DNA from: Calophaca sinica
Lineage: Eukaryota > Streptophyta > Magnoliopsida > Fabales > Fabaceae
Direction of reading: 5' to 3'
DNA length: 64,000 bases
NCBI GenBank assembly: GCA_037113605.1
Contig: CM073734.1
Span: 15,255,924 to 15,319,923 of the forward strand
Part shown: one piece after another, positions 1 through 10,875 of the stretch
How positions within the stretch are numbered: the stretch's first letter is position 1
Layout: the number at the start of each line of letters is the position of its first letter
Translations under genes and position numbers: made by a program
Notes under the pieces: generated by a model
What the model was told of the DNA's origin: nothing
Seen by the model: only the letters and a program-made list of their open reading frames with translations
The model's database searches: none

Positions 1-299
1 TTAAAAGTAAAAAGTAAAATGTATTATCTCATCTTTGCTTAATAATTAAAACAAAAGTAAAAGTAAAATGTTATAATTAATTTCCTCCTGTATTATGTTA
101 TGATGGATGGTTAGAGGATCAACGTTTTTACATGTCAGTAATTAGGAAGTTTATATCTTTTACAAAAAGGTAATTCCACGAATAGTAATTAAACTGTGGC
201 TTCCTATTATGCTTTTTGTTGTCATTCTATTAAACTTTAGTTTGGTTGCTCATGATTGACTACTGTTGACAACAAACGATGTCTTTAGATGAAAACTGT

Positions 300-868
300 G
301 GTCCTGGGGGGCGTCGTACTCGCATGGCTTCCAGGAGGTCATGTCCCTCTATTAGCAGCCTGATGATGACTGCAATGGAGTATTGAGCTATCTTTGTGAG
401 GAATGAGGATCGCGATTTGACGAACCAGTATGTTGGTCCCCCTGCCGACGCTGACCGTTGCGGCCCAGGCCTTCGCATGCACATGCTTTAGAGGAGACCA
501 CCCTCTACCAAGAGGCCTGTAGCTTCCAGGGAAGTTCATCAAGGGTAGAACGTTATTCAGATCCCCAGTGATGAGGATGAGATCGGAGAGTATAGTCCAT
601 CCACACTGGAGAATTATCCCATCACACCCGAGTACACTCTATCGACTCCTTCGGAGGAATCTACTGCCCGATTTTGTCCTAGTTACTCCTCTAGTACTGG
701 CCAAAACTAGCCTCAAGATGGACACTCGTCATCGCTATTGTCATTTGTGTCACTTCCTTCTACTGATTCTTCAACTTCAACATGTTGCCGATTAGGAGAC
801 GGAACCTTCCGAAGGCTTCATGATTCTTCTCCACATAATGCATATTTTCTAGGGCTGATGCATTAGTT
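300..868 (+). pseudogene. Degenerate coding-like stretch, unknown function
   Basis: One plus-strand frame (codons starting at positions divisible by 3) is mostly open from about 384 to 868, interrupted by stops near 381, 489, 546 and 708. It is GC-richer than its surroundings. Its middle reads VIQIPSDEDE near 552-581, a hydrophobic-acidic run, followed by a Ser/Thr/Pro-rich segment. I do not recognise a family. The second half (from about 640) is copied in inverted orientation at 1137-1365. It could be a captured gene fragment or a decayed transposon accessory ORF. Confidence 0.3.
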
Positions 869-1365
869 GAAAAATATACAATGAAGATCAAGCTAACGCA
901 TATTGTCCACCAGATGGTGGCAAAAACAATGAGTTCTTCTCTGGATTCTATAATGGTGTCATGAAAATAACTCCCTGGTTTTCCTCCTCGCTGAAGAAAT
1001 TTGTCCCAAGATGATGGGAAAACCAAGGACTTATTTTCTTGACAACATTATAGAATTCAGAGAAGAACTCATTATTTTTGCCATCATTTGGTGGACAAAA
1101 TGCATCAGGTTGCTCTTCATTGTATCTTTTCAACTAATGCATCAACCCTGAAATTCTTACATTATGTGGAGAACAATCATGAAACATTTGGAAGGTTCTG
1201 TCTCCTAAATGGCAACAAGTTGAAGTTGAAGAATCAGTAGAGGGAAGTGATGCAAATGACAATAACGATGACGAGTGCCCATCTTGAGTCTGGTTTTGGC
1301 CAGTCCTACAGAAACAACAAGGACAAAATCGGGCAGTAGATTCCTCCGAAAGAGTAGATTCCAAA
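640..1365. repeat. Large imperfect palindrome (~350 bp arms)
   Basis: The left arm (about 640-990) is matched by the reverse complement of about 1010-1365 over nearly its whole length with scattered mismatches. For example, the segment around 901-970 pairs with 1035-1110, and ATCTACTGCCCGATTTTGTCC-like sequence near 659 pairs with sequence near 1320-1345. The unpaired centre is only about 30 bases (985-1013). A transcript across it would fold into a very long hairpin. Confidence 0.85.
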
Positions 1366-1504
1366 TGATATTGCTTTTTTATTTAAGTGTAAATAATGTA
1401 GTAATGTAGATCTTTCCTTGTTTTGAAAAGTTTAGTAATAATGTAGATATATCATTGCTTTTTTATAGATGTATTCAAAAAAATAACAAATAAATATAAT
1501 TTGA

Positions 1505-1670
1505 AATGTTACACCGGATATATAACCGGTGTAAAACATTGACATTTTACGCCGGTTAAATAACCGGGGTAAAAACCCCAACATACAACATCGAGAGCAT
1601 CTACATTGGCACCAAAACCGGTGTAAAAAGTCAATTTTAACCGGTGTAAAATCCTCCTTCTGCACTAGTG
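1505..1670. repeat. Subterminal repeats and terminus of the 1-1670 CACTA element
   Basis: Motifs such as ACCGGTGTAAA and TTTTACRCCGG occur about six times in alternating orientation between 1511 and 1652. The terminal CACTAGTG lies at 1663-1670. This arrangement is typical of CACTA ends, where the element-encoded DNA-binding protein docks. Confidence 0.6.
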
Positions 1671-2030
1671 ATCACGTCAAACTGTTCATAATTTTGAAAT
1701 CCCATATCTGTTAGGCCACTGCTCAAGGCTCCTGTGCCATTGTCTTCAACATACTCTAAGTTAACAGTGGGAAGAACTTCGTCATGATTAGTCCAAATCC
1801 AATAATTAGGCTGGAACCCATACATATACAAGTCATGTGTGACTTCATCTGCAGTTTTAAGACTTTTACACTTGCAATTGTCGCATGGACATCTAACCCC
1901 CCTTCAATAAGAAAATTATCCTAGTGCATTGTAGCCTTAACAAACTTATCAATCCCTTTTACAAAAGGTCGTTTCAAACCCTTCTTCCAGAACAAGTCCT
2001 ATCATACATCCAACTACGGTCCATTTTCTG
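1671..2030 (-). pseudogene. CACTA transposase N-terminus (Transpos_assoc-like), truncated
   Basis: Starting near 2030 the minus strand reads DRSWMYDR, then VKGI and a small-Cys segment (C-x-C-x2-C-x-C), then MYGFQPNYWIWTNHDE. This order (DxSWMY, then a CPC-Cys cluster, then a GF-x-Y-x-W-x2-H-G/D segment) is what the N-terminal transposase-associated domain of plant En/Spm transposases shows. Frameshifts separate the pieces. The frame ends abruptly at the CACTAGTG terminus at 1670, so the catalytic region is missing. Family assignment is by recognition only. Confidence 0.55.
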
Positions 2031-2640
2031 CATATTACAAAAAACATATATTAATTACAATGTAACACACATTTTTCCTAACAGATGTTTTTCAAAACAT
2101 AATATATTAAAACATAATATACTCCTAGCATAACAATAACATTTAATTCTTCAAACCCCTTCTTCCATAACAAGTCCTATCATACATCCAACTACGGTCC
2201 ATTTTCAGCATTTTACTAAAAATATATATTAATTACAACGTAACATACATTTTTCCTAATAGATGTTTTCAAAACATAATATAATAAAAAATAATATAAT
2301 CTTAGCGTAACAATAACATTTAATTCTAAACATATAATATAATAAAACCTAAAACTATCATACATTCATTAAAAAACAAATATTTAAACAATTAAAAACA
2401 TAAATAGCATTCTACTAAGGTATATAATTCTCCGTTTATAAAAAAACTTTATAATTTGGTACAAAAATATTTTAAATATATATATATATATATATATTCA
2501 TACACATTTTTTCTAACTGGTATTTTTCAAAACAAATAATATATTAAAACATAATATAATCCTAGCATAACAATAACATTTAATTCTAATATAAAAAAAC
2601 CTAATACTATCATATATTAATTCACAAAACAAATATTTAA
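1970..2640. repeat. Diverged tandem repeats in AT-rich leader
   Basis: The block starting CTTCTTCCA near 1981 recurs at about 2160 with the same order of words (AACAAGTCCTATCATACATC, then CAACTACGGTCCATTTTC, then TTTTTCCTAA), a spacing of roughly 180 bp. A third, shorter copy of the distal part lies near 2505-2640. Probably a tandem duplication inside the old CACTA element. Confidence 0.6.
2475..2498. repeat. (AT)n microsatellite
   Basis: Uninterrupted alternating A and T of about 24 bases. Confidence 0.9.
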
Positions 2641-2759
2641 ACAACTATACAATAACATTCTCCTAAGGGATATTTCTCTATTTATAAAAAAAAACAACTA
2701 TTTAATTTGACATTCAGAATATTCAAAATAATTTTATATATTATAAACAATTTAAAGTA

Positions 2760-2763
<4 letters not shown>

Positions 2764-2792
<29 letters not shown>
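2764..2792. repeat. (TA)n microsatellite
   Basis: Uninterrupted alternating T and A of about 29 bases. Confidence 0.9.
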
Positions 2793-2795
<3 letters not shown>

Positions 2796-3222
2796 TATGT
2801 GTAATTAGTATATAATATTCTAAATATATTAATAACTATTGCGCCAAAAAAACATTAATAAATTACTAAATAATTATATAATAAATATTTTTAGTCAAAA
2901 AAATTACAAATCTGTGAGTGAGTTAGTGGTGTTCCGGTGGTAGTGATTTCGTCAAAGTGGCTTCAGATCTACTAAAAAAAAAACAAATAAGAACGAATGT
3001 ATGTAATTTTTTGATGACATAAAGAAATATAAATAATTATAGGGAGAAACTTAATATGAGAGGAGAGATCGAATAGGACGAAAAATAAATGCAGTGGAAG
3101 AATGAGGAATTGTAACAACGTAAAAGAGAGACTGAAGTGTAGTTACCAAGCAGGGAAGAAGCCTGCGCGAGTTAAAAGAAGCAGGGAAGAGAAGCCTGTG
3201 CTAGTTATATAGAGGAGAAAAT

Positions 3223-3563
3223 TACCGTGGGGATTATGGCCCTCGCTATTGGGCGAAAATTCTGAAGTGCAGTTACCGTGGGCCTTATGGCCCTCGCTAT
3301 TGGGCAGAGAAACCGAAGTACAGTTACCGTGGGCTTTATGACCCTCGCTATTAGGCGGAGAAAACGAGGTTGCAGTTACCGTGGGCCACAGGCCCTCTCT
3401 ACCTGGAATATTAGAACGGTCATCTGCTTTTGCGTACCGTGGGCCAGAAGCCCTCGCTATTGGTAAGCATATTTTTTCCTACATCCCAGGCCCCAAAAAA
3501 TATACCTACCACAATGAAACCCTTGCTAATAGTCCGCAGGTAAGTAATGAAATTCTTGTAGTG
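3223..3563 (-). repeat. Subterminal repeats and TIR of the older CACTA element
   Basis: TTACCGTGGGCCTTATGGCC, each followed by CTCGCTATTGGGC, recurs about every 50 bp from 3223 to 3470 with variations. The terminal AATTCTTGTAGTG at 3551-3563 is the reverse complement of a CACTACAAGAATT terminal inverted repeat. Confidence 0.7.
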
Positions 3564-3653
3564 ACTAATTTATTAAGGATTGGCAAGAACCTATGGAATT
3601 AAGCACACTAAAAACAACACATTCAATAAGATAATAAGAAAACGCATAATAAC

Positions 3654-6600
3654 TGTAACGCCCCATTTCTGAAATGCTACAGACAGGAACTTAACTCTAA
3701 ATGTGACGCACTTTTTAAATATTACTCTTGTGCCCTTTGAAAAATGCGGTATATATATATATATATTAAAACAAACGTCTTTCGCAAAGCACATATAGAG
3801 TAACCACAACATTTAGAAATATGATGTAATGTGAAGGAACAAGGACGAAATGCACTAAAATACATACATATATATATACACATGTCCAAGGATAGTCATA
3901 ACAGTACGTACAAGATACAAGAGTAAATAAATATCTACGAGGAGAATACACCTAAAGTATAAGAACCCTTACGAGAGTAATCGTACTCCTGGGGTACTCT
4001 CGGCAGTTACCCACGCAAGGGGCTGCTCCAAAAGTATACTTCCAGTCTACCCAACTGTACACAAAAGCTACCTCAAAAGGACTGACTGGTCACCACTCCA
4101 AAACTATAAACAACAGACAGACCCCGCAGCCAACCAAAACATATAAACAAGCAGACAGTCGACACCAATTAAACATCGCTGCCCGGATCCTCATATGGGT
4201 CCTCCTCGTCATCTTCCTCCATCGGGTCATCCTCGTCCTCATCGGTCAGGTTTATAAAAGGTACAAACGCCGGTACTCCCTCGGGCATGTCCTCCTCAAC
4301 TAGCACATCATCAACAAAACCTGCTCCGCTACAACCAACCTCGCCACAGACTCTACAAACAGGAGAAGGTTCAACCGGTGGAGTGGGGGTCCTGACAATC
4401 AAAGGGGAGGTCGGTGCTGCCTCTGGCTCCGCTACGGAGCTCGGGGTAGCTAGTGCTGTACGTGAGGTCGATCCTCCGGCTGTCCAACGTCGAACACCTA
4501 CGCTCTTTCGAGCGGTTCTCCTGATCCTGGTACCTCTAGGCCACGGTACACAACGAGTAGTAGTCCACCTCAGAATCTCAAAAGATCCCTCTAGAGAAGA
4601 AGAGGAAGCCTGTAGCACCCGGTCCTACTGAATGCTACGCCACGCATCCACAATCTGCATCATCCGTACTGGAAAGCTTACTGTCTGCCTTGAGGTCTCC
4701 TGACGTAGTACTAGTCCGTCCACTCTAAAGGTCTACACTACATCACTAGTATATACAACTCAACGGGAGATGGGGTCGAACTCCATCGCCGAGGGGGCCT
4801 GTAAGTCCAGGAAATCAAACACTATCTCCGGTGATGTCGTCATCGCCGGGATCTCCATTGTCTTCACCATCGTTTATGTTACCATCATCAGTTGAAGGAA
4901 CCAAGGGAAAGGGTCAACTTCTCAAGTAAGCATATACAATATAACACAGCATAATATACAGAACAACAATTTACATAAATGCCCTCCAATGCAACTAAAT
5001 GTCACTATTTATGATTCCGAAAAAACAAACATCGCAGCTGAATACCAGCCGTAGCTTTAGGGGACTCTTTCACCCTTGGTTATTCAGGTTGAAGTTCTAC
5101 TGCAGACACAACACATCCTTCTACGGAAGTTATAAGTAACACATGCCTCCCGATCGAAGTTATACTGCAGACGAGAACATGCCCTCCACCAACCCCAATG
5201 AATATGTCAACGCATATGACAATTTAATCAGGCATAATCAAATATTTAAACATCCACATCAATTAAATATTCAACTAGCAATATCACCCACAATACATCT
5301 CAATCCAACAACACATTTCAATGCAACAAACCATAAACAATCATCAGCACCAATAATACAGGTCATCCCTTTGAAAATCTATGGAGTTAACAAAGAGGTA
5401 ATCAAGCAAGTGTGGGGGGTCGGAGTCAGAATACCAACCACTTTTACCAAGCCCACAAGATAATAACAATAAGCTTAAACAATAAAATCGAAGGGGTACG
5501 AGACCCTCACTTCGAGCCCTGAGGTTCTCAGACTTCTTCGATCAAAAAGCGAATAAAAATCCTAAGCTTGTCTAGAAGTAGCCCTTACACTAACATACTA
5601 TAGCAGGTAGTGAATGTGAAGTGCCCTTACTGAAGTTGCCAAGTCGCGTGTCCAAGAACGTCTCGATCACTCGCAGCACGAACTCGGATCACTCAAGTCC
5701 TAACACTCGGAACAAACTTAGCACAAATCTAGGGACTTAGTTCTAACTCCTTAGGCTCCCACAACCTAAAACCCTCTTACTAACCAAATCACTTACACTT
5801 AGAAACATAATTTGAAATACTTGTTTTTAAAGAATTACACACACTTAAAACTAACAACAATTAAAAGAATAAAATTCTGAAGATTAAAGAAAATCATTTT
5901 CCTTTCCAACTTAAAATATGAAACAACATCATTTATCAAATTCTTTTCTCAAAATCCTTGATTCAAGGCTCCACTTGCTTTCTTGGGTCTCAAGGAACCC
6001 AACTTACCTTATGTGTTTCATAGCCTAAAAATCCAAAACAAATCCAAATTCAATCCAATCACTTCCATAATTTTTGAAACTTATACAACAATCACGTACT
6101 ACTATTTTAAAAACTGAGAACACAAAAATTTTGCCTCCCAAGCCTAGTATAGCTCGCGGCCAACACACCCTTCTACAAAAAAAATTGCAAACTTCCAATT
6201 CAATTTAACAACATCATTCCATACGAAATTCCTTTCACAAAACAATAAACTATTTCACAAAACAAAGCCTAATTCATGGCCAATCCCAAATTCAAGATTC
6301 AAGGGTTTCATGAAAAAACTTACCAATCCAACTTCCAACTCAAAACTAGCGACTAAAATAGCAACAAGAACATCTAATAAGCAAGAATTATCAACTAATT
6401 GAATTGATTCATCTCAAGATCACACAACCCCTCTTCTTCCCTTAGGGTTAGCGCCTAGGGTTCCAAGATTTGGGGATTTAAGTGCTCATTTCCTTCGTTG
6501 ATCATGATCAAGCAACCATTAAGACATAAAAGCAAGAACAAAGCAAGAAAAATCACCACCTCCTCCATTTATGTAGCTCGCGGCCTAGGGGCTAGTTATG

Positions 6601-7432
6601 GGGGAGGAAATGTGGCTCTCAACTTGCTTAAATGAGGAAGAATGGTAGTGAAGAGAAGAAGGAACAAGTTGCAAAAAGTGTGGAAAAATGGAGGTGAAAC
6701 AAACTCAAGAGATGAAGAGGAAGATTGCCATGGGTGAGCTCTCAAGCTTTCTCTCACTAGAATGATGAAGATGAAATGAAATGAGGGGTTAGAGAGTGGG
6801 AGGGGGTTCGGCCAGCTGAACAAAAGGAGGGGAGGGATTAAAATAAATACTAACTTAAGTAAACAAATGGTTAAAAATCATTTAGAAAAAGTAATAAAAA
6901 GTTAATCACCCAAAAAGTGACACCTTTCACTAAAGTAAGATGCTAATCCCATCAATTAGTCTAACCCATCTAATCTCTCATCTCTCATGATTACCCTCTA
7001 ATCCTAGAGTCTTAAGAGTACTAAAAACACAGTGTTGAGTAACCACGTTACCAAAAAATTCGCGAAAATTAATTTACCAAGAAATTAATTCATCGCGTGA
7101 TAAAATATTATCTTAAAAATAAAAACAATCTAAAACACTAAAAAATAATCACAACAAGTTATAACTCGATTTCCATCGAAATCGGGGTTCGTTTAAAATT
7201 TTATCTGCAGCAAAACTGCCCGGTAATTCGAAACGCGACGAAACTTCATTAGAATTTTTCGACGATATTCGAACCATGAATTAATATAAAATACTAATTC
7301 TCAAATTCAATTTGATCTTGATTTAATTCAATCACTTGCTTAGCGAACAAGAAACTGCTTATTATAGCATAAATACAGCAAAATATACTATAATAACGCT
7401 AAATAACGCATCGCGAAAATACGGGTGTTACA
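3654..7432 (-). repeat. 3' LTR of the chromovirus
   Basis: 3,779 bp, beginning TGTAACGCCCCATTTC and ending CGGGTGTTACA on the plus strand. It matches 12176-12916 plus 15894-18987 throughout, and the solo LTR at 58165-62044 in opposite orientation. It holds an LTR-internal reading frame (4169-4888) and little else recognisable: 4889-7432 is AT-rich without a credible gene. Confidence 0.93.
4169..4888 (-). pseudogene. LTR-internal accessory ORF, 3' LTR copy
   Basis: A minus-strand frame of about 240 codons runs from ATG at 4888 to TAA at 4169 without a frameshift, but holds four nonsense codons: T-TAA-T, R-TGA-V, V-TAG-T and Q-TAG-D. The last ~150 codons are open. Order of segments: an N-terminal block with PEIVFDFLDL and MEFDPIS; a basic block with IRRTARKSVGVRRW; a Pro-rich linker ending PSPVCRVCGEVGCSG; then a tail FINLTDEDEDD with further acidic residues. 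Function is unknown. The same frame is found in both other LTRs of this family, in the sense direction of the element, about 2.5-3.3 kb into the LTR. Confidence 0.75.
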
Positions 7433-7447
7433 ATACTCCTCCTCTAA
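7433..7447 (-). other. Polypurine tract of the chromovirus
   Basis: On the minus strand AGAGGAGGAGTAT lies immediately before the 3' LTR (which starts TGTAACACCC in element orientation). This is the position and composition of a plus-strand primer. Confidence 0.75.
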
Positions 7448-8060
7448 AAATAGTTTCGTCCTCGAAACTACGGGTTAGATACGTACCAAGAAACAACTCT
7501 GGATACTGCCCTCTCATCTTCTCTTCCAGCTCCCAAGTTGCATCATCAGTCTTCTGGTTCCAAACTACCTTGACAAGCTGAATTTCTTTGTTCCTCAGTT
7601 TCTTGATCTTCCTATTGACTATCCTTGTAGGAGATACCTCAAAACACAAGCTGTCCTTCAGTTGAATCATTCGATAATGTGAGAAGGGTCGGAAACATAC
7701 TTTCGCAACTGCAAGACGTGAAAGACGTCGTGAATATTAGACAGGAATGGTGGTAAGGCTATTTGATATGCCACTGGACCAATACGACGAAGAATCTGAT
7801 AGGGTCCAATGAACTTAGGAGTAAGCTTTTTGGATTTGATCGCTCGAGTAACTCCAGTTGTCGGTGTGACTCGGAGGAATACATGCTCTCCTTCTGCAAA
7901 TTCTAGCGGGCGGCGACCCAGATCTGCATAACTCTTCTATCGACTCTGGGATGCTCTCATCTTTTCTTTGATCTGTCGTATCTTCTCAGTAATCTGCTGA
8001 ATCAAATCTGGTACCACAAAAGAGCTTTCACCATCTTAATACCAACAAAGAGGCATCTGA
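7448..8060 (-). pseudogene. Integrase C-terminus and chromodomain
   Basis: Minus-strand coding remnant downstream of the integrase core. It reads FIGPYQIL-type integrase C-terminal sequence near 7800, then FEVSPTRIVNRKIKKLRN and ATWELEEKMRGQYPELF near 7640-7490. The last pieces match the plant chromovirus chromodomain pattern (hydrophobic start, K-LRNK, then ATWE). Such domains help target integration to modified chromatin. Stops and a frame change separate it from the integrase core. Confidence 0.7.
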
Positions 8061-8068
8061 CACTTACG

Positions 8069-8965
8069 TCAATACAGTGCTTCATAAGGTGCCACACCAA
8101 TGCTCGCATGGTAAATGTTGTTGTAGGTGAACTCCACTAGTGGCAAGACGTCATTCCTACTCCCTCTGTGGTCCAACGTACACGCCCTCAGTAAATCTTT
8201 GAGCGATTGGATCGTCCTCTTAGTTTGACCGTCGAACTGAGGATATGCCGAGCTAAGCTTAAGCTTGGTCCCCAATGCCTCCTATAATGCTCTCCAGAAA
8301 TGAGATGTGAACTTCGGATCTCTATCAGAAACGATGTTAGAAGGTACGCCATGTAGTCGTACAATCTCTGCGATGTAGATCTCTGTCAGCTTCTCTACGT
8401 TCAAAGTCGATTTCACCGGTAGAAAATGAGCAGATTTGGTCAATCGGTCGACGATTACCCAAATCGAGTCGTGCCTCTTCGACGTCCTCGACAAACCCAC
8501 AACGAAATCCATGGAAATATTATCCCATTTCCACTCTAGTACACCAAGTGACTGTAGCATCCTGGCTGGTCGCTGGTGCTCCACCTTGGCTTTCTGACAT
8601 GTCAAATAAGAAGCCACGTAGTCCGCCACTTGCTTCTTCATTCCAGGCCACCAAAAATGCTTCTTCAGATCTTGATACATCTTAGTAACTCCCAGATGAA
8701 TACTCAGTCTAGTCTTGTGCGCTTCGTCGAGAATCAACTTCCTCAGCTCTGCCACGTTAAGTACACAAACACGTCTGTTGCATCTCAGATTGTTGTCCGT
8801 CCCAACCTTGAATTTCGTCGCTTTTCCTTGCGCTACCAGTTCTATCTTCTCTTGTAGTAGTTTATCACTAGCTTGTAGATCTCTGATCTCCTCCAACAGT
8901 CCGTTAGAAATAGCGAGCATCCCGGACTTCAGCTTTCCCGGTGACAATTCCACGTTCAGCTTCAA
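8069..8965 (-). pseudogene. Integrase (zinc-binding and catalytic core)
   Basis: Reads as one frame with a TAG near 8282. The zinc-binding part has HLGVTKMY, WWPGMKKQV and YLTCQKAK. The core has MDFVVGLS (first catalytic Asp), SDRDPKFTS (second) and DGQTKRTIQSL. The last is normally DGQTERTIQSL, so the third acidic catalytic residue is Lys here (codon at 8219-8221). The enzyme would join cDNA ends to host DNA; this copy should be inactive. Confidence 0.88.
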
Positions 8966-8968
8966 ATC

Positions 8969-9403
8969 TCAGAACTTCTCCAGTAACTCCAACTCCTTAA
9001 TCATCATTGCTAAGGCTAAAACACTCTTCCTGCTCAACGCATCTGCTATTACGTTCGCCTTCCCAGGATTGTATTCCAAAGTGAAGTCGTAGTCCTTCAG
9101 AAACTCTGTCCATCTCCGCTGTCGCATGTTGAGTTCCTTCTGATCGAACAAATACTTCAAGCTCTTGTGGTCGCTGAAAACAGTGAACATGCTCCCGCAC
9201 AGATAGTGCCTCCAAATCTTCAACGTGAACACTACTGCAGCAAGTTCCAGATCATGCGTAGGGTAGTTCCTCTCGTGAATCTTAAGCTGTCTCGAAGCAT
9301 AAGCCACAACCTTCCTACGTTGCATCAGCACGCATCCCAATCCTTGGTGTGAGGCATCGCAATAAACCTCGTAAGGTTCTTCTGGTTGAGGCAAACCTAA
9401 CAC
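8969..9403 (-). pseudogene. RNase H domain
   Basis: Contains YCDASHQGLG, YPTHDLELAAVVFTLK, FSDHKSLKYLF and ADALSR, carrying the acidic residues expected of Ty3/gypsy RNase H. It is in the same frame as the RT upstream and the integrase downstream, separated by a TAG near 9434 and a TGA near 8969. Its role would be to remove the RNA template during reverse transcription. Confidence 0.88.
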
Positions 9404-9433
9404 AGGCGCTGTCGTTAAGAGTTCCTTTAGCTT

Positions 9434-10260
9434 CTAAAAACTGGATTTGCACTCTTCGATCCAAGCAAACGGTTGATTTTTCCTCGTGAGTCGCGTGAGC
9501 AGTGCTACGATCTTCAAGAATCCTTCGATAAATCTCTGGTAGTAGCCTGCCAATCCAACAAAGCTTCGAATATCTGACACTGTCTTCGGTTGCTCCCATG
9601 CTAACACAACTTCAATCTCGGCTGGATCCACAGCTATCCCGTCCTTGGTTATCACATGCCCAAGAAAGTTCACCTTTTCAAGCCAAAACTCGCACTTGGA
9701 AAGGTTAGCGTAGAGTTACTTCTCCCATAGAATCTTCAACACTTGGCGTAGATGCCCTTCATGCTCTTCCCTGCTTCGAGAATAGATCAGGATATCGTCT
9801 ACGAACACCACCACGAACTGATCCAAAAATGGGTGGAAAATCCTGTTCATGTAGTCCATAAATATCGTCGGCGCGTTCATCATTCCAAATGGCATCACTA
9901 GGTATTCGTAGTGGCCATATCTGGTTCTGAATGTTGTCTTAGGAATATCTTCTTCCTTCACACGAATCTGATGATAGCCGGACTTCAAGTCAATCTTGGA
10001 AAATATTGCGGCTCCTCGTAGTTGATCCATCAAGTCATCGATACGCGGTAATGAATATCGATTCTTGACAGTAACCTTGTTGAGCTGACAAAAATCAACA
10101 CACAACCTTGATCATCTGTCTTTCTTCTTCACCAGCAATACTGGAGCTCCCCACGGTGACACGCTAGGTCGTATGAACTGCTTCGACTCCAAGTGTTCAA
10201 TCTGGGACTTCAATTCCTTCATCTCGGATGGAGATATCCGATAGGGCACTATCGAAATCG
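9434..10260 (-). pseudogene. Reverse transcriptase
   Basis: Begins after a frameshift near 10255. Visible motifs are SPWGAPVLLVKKKD, LCVDFCQLNK, PLPRIDDL-like, FSKIDLKSGYHQIRV, YLVMPFGMMNAP and the catalytic FVDDILIYS, followed by the connection NFLGHVITKDGI and SFVGLAGYYQRFI. In-frame stops lie near 10114 (TGA) and 9716 (TAA), both consistent with C-to-T changes. It is the core polymerase of the element and is inactive as it stands. Confidence 0.9.
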
Positions 10261-10875
10261 GACTGTTCCTGGAAGCAAATCGATGGAGAATTCGATTTCC
10301 CTCACCGGTGGTAGACCTGGCACATCTTCAGGAAAAACATATAGAAAGTCGCATACCACTGGAGCATTCTTTAACTCGATCTCTTGAGAAGCTTCTAAAC
10401 TAGCAAGATACATGTACTCCTGAGTTCCCTCTTTCAAGGAAACACCAATGTGATTAGCAGAAAGGTAGTTGGAAACTCCAAGGTTAGGAAAAACTACTGC
10501 TTTTCGGGCACAGTCTAAAAGGACATGGTGGTAAGACAACCAATCCATCCTAAGGATAATATCTAGACATTTTAGAGGTAAACAGATCAAATTAACAACA
10601 AATTTTCTACCCTGAATAACCACCACATAATATAGGCATGCAATGTTGGCAACCAAAGTTTTAGCAGCTGAAGTAGTAACTACTAATTTGAAAGGTAAGG
10701 CAGTCACAGATAATTTTAGACGGTCCATGTAATCCAAGGAAATAAAAGAATGGGTTGCACCAGAATAAAAAAGAATGGATAAGGATTTACCCTCGATCTC
10801 ACAGTCTCCCTGAATAAGATCATCAGTCTGCTTTGCCTCTTCGCCAATCAAACAAAAAACTCTGCCCTTGGCCAT
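10249..10875 (-). pseudogene. Aspartic protease and RT leader
   Basis: About 208 codons open. The active-site segment reads LFYSGATHSFIS where the family has LFDSGATHSFIS, so the catalytic Asp is Tyr (codon near 10765-10767). The distal part, FPEDVPGLPPVREIEFSIDL, is the usual start of the RT region. A frameshift near 10255 separates it from the RT. Confidence 0.85.

Larger units (their letters stand above)
1..1670. mobile_element. CACTA-type DNA transposon, one terminal part
   Basis: Read from 1670 on the minus strand the sequence begins CACTAGTGCAGAAGGAGG, a CACTA-class terminus. Behind it, 1505-1660 holds several ACCGGTGTAAA-type motifs in both orientations, as expected for subterminal transposase-binding repeats. 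The terminus cuts straight into a transposase-like frame that starts at 1671, so this element inserted into an older CACTA element. The opposite end is not in the window and no transposase is visible, so it may be a non-autonomous or gene-carrying derivative. The interior is AT-rich except for 290-1370. Confidence 0.55.
1671..3563 (-). mobile_element. Older CACTA (En/Spm) element, 5' part
   Basis: Read from 3563 on the minus strand the sequence begins CACTACAAGAATT, a canonical CACTA terminus. Subterminal repeats follow at 3223-3480, then an AT-rich leader/intron (2140-2880), then the start of a transposase-like frame at about 2030-1671. The rest is cut off by the younger CACTA terminus at 1670. 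The terminal part is duplicated at 21612-21929. Confidence 0.6.

Noticed and set aside
8576..9352. Several plus-strand frames of 60-125 codons
   Set aside because: They are opposite-strand shadows of the integrase and RNase H of the chromovirus.
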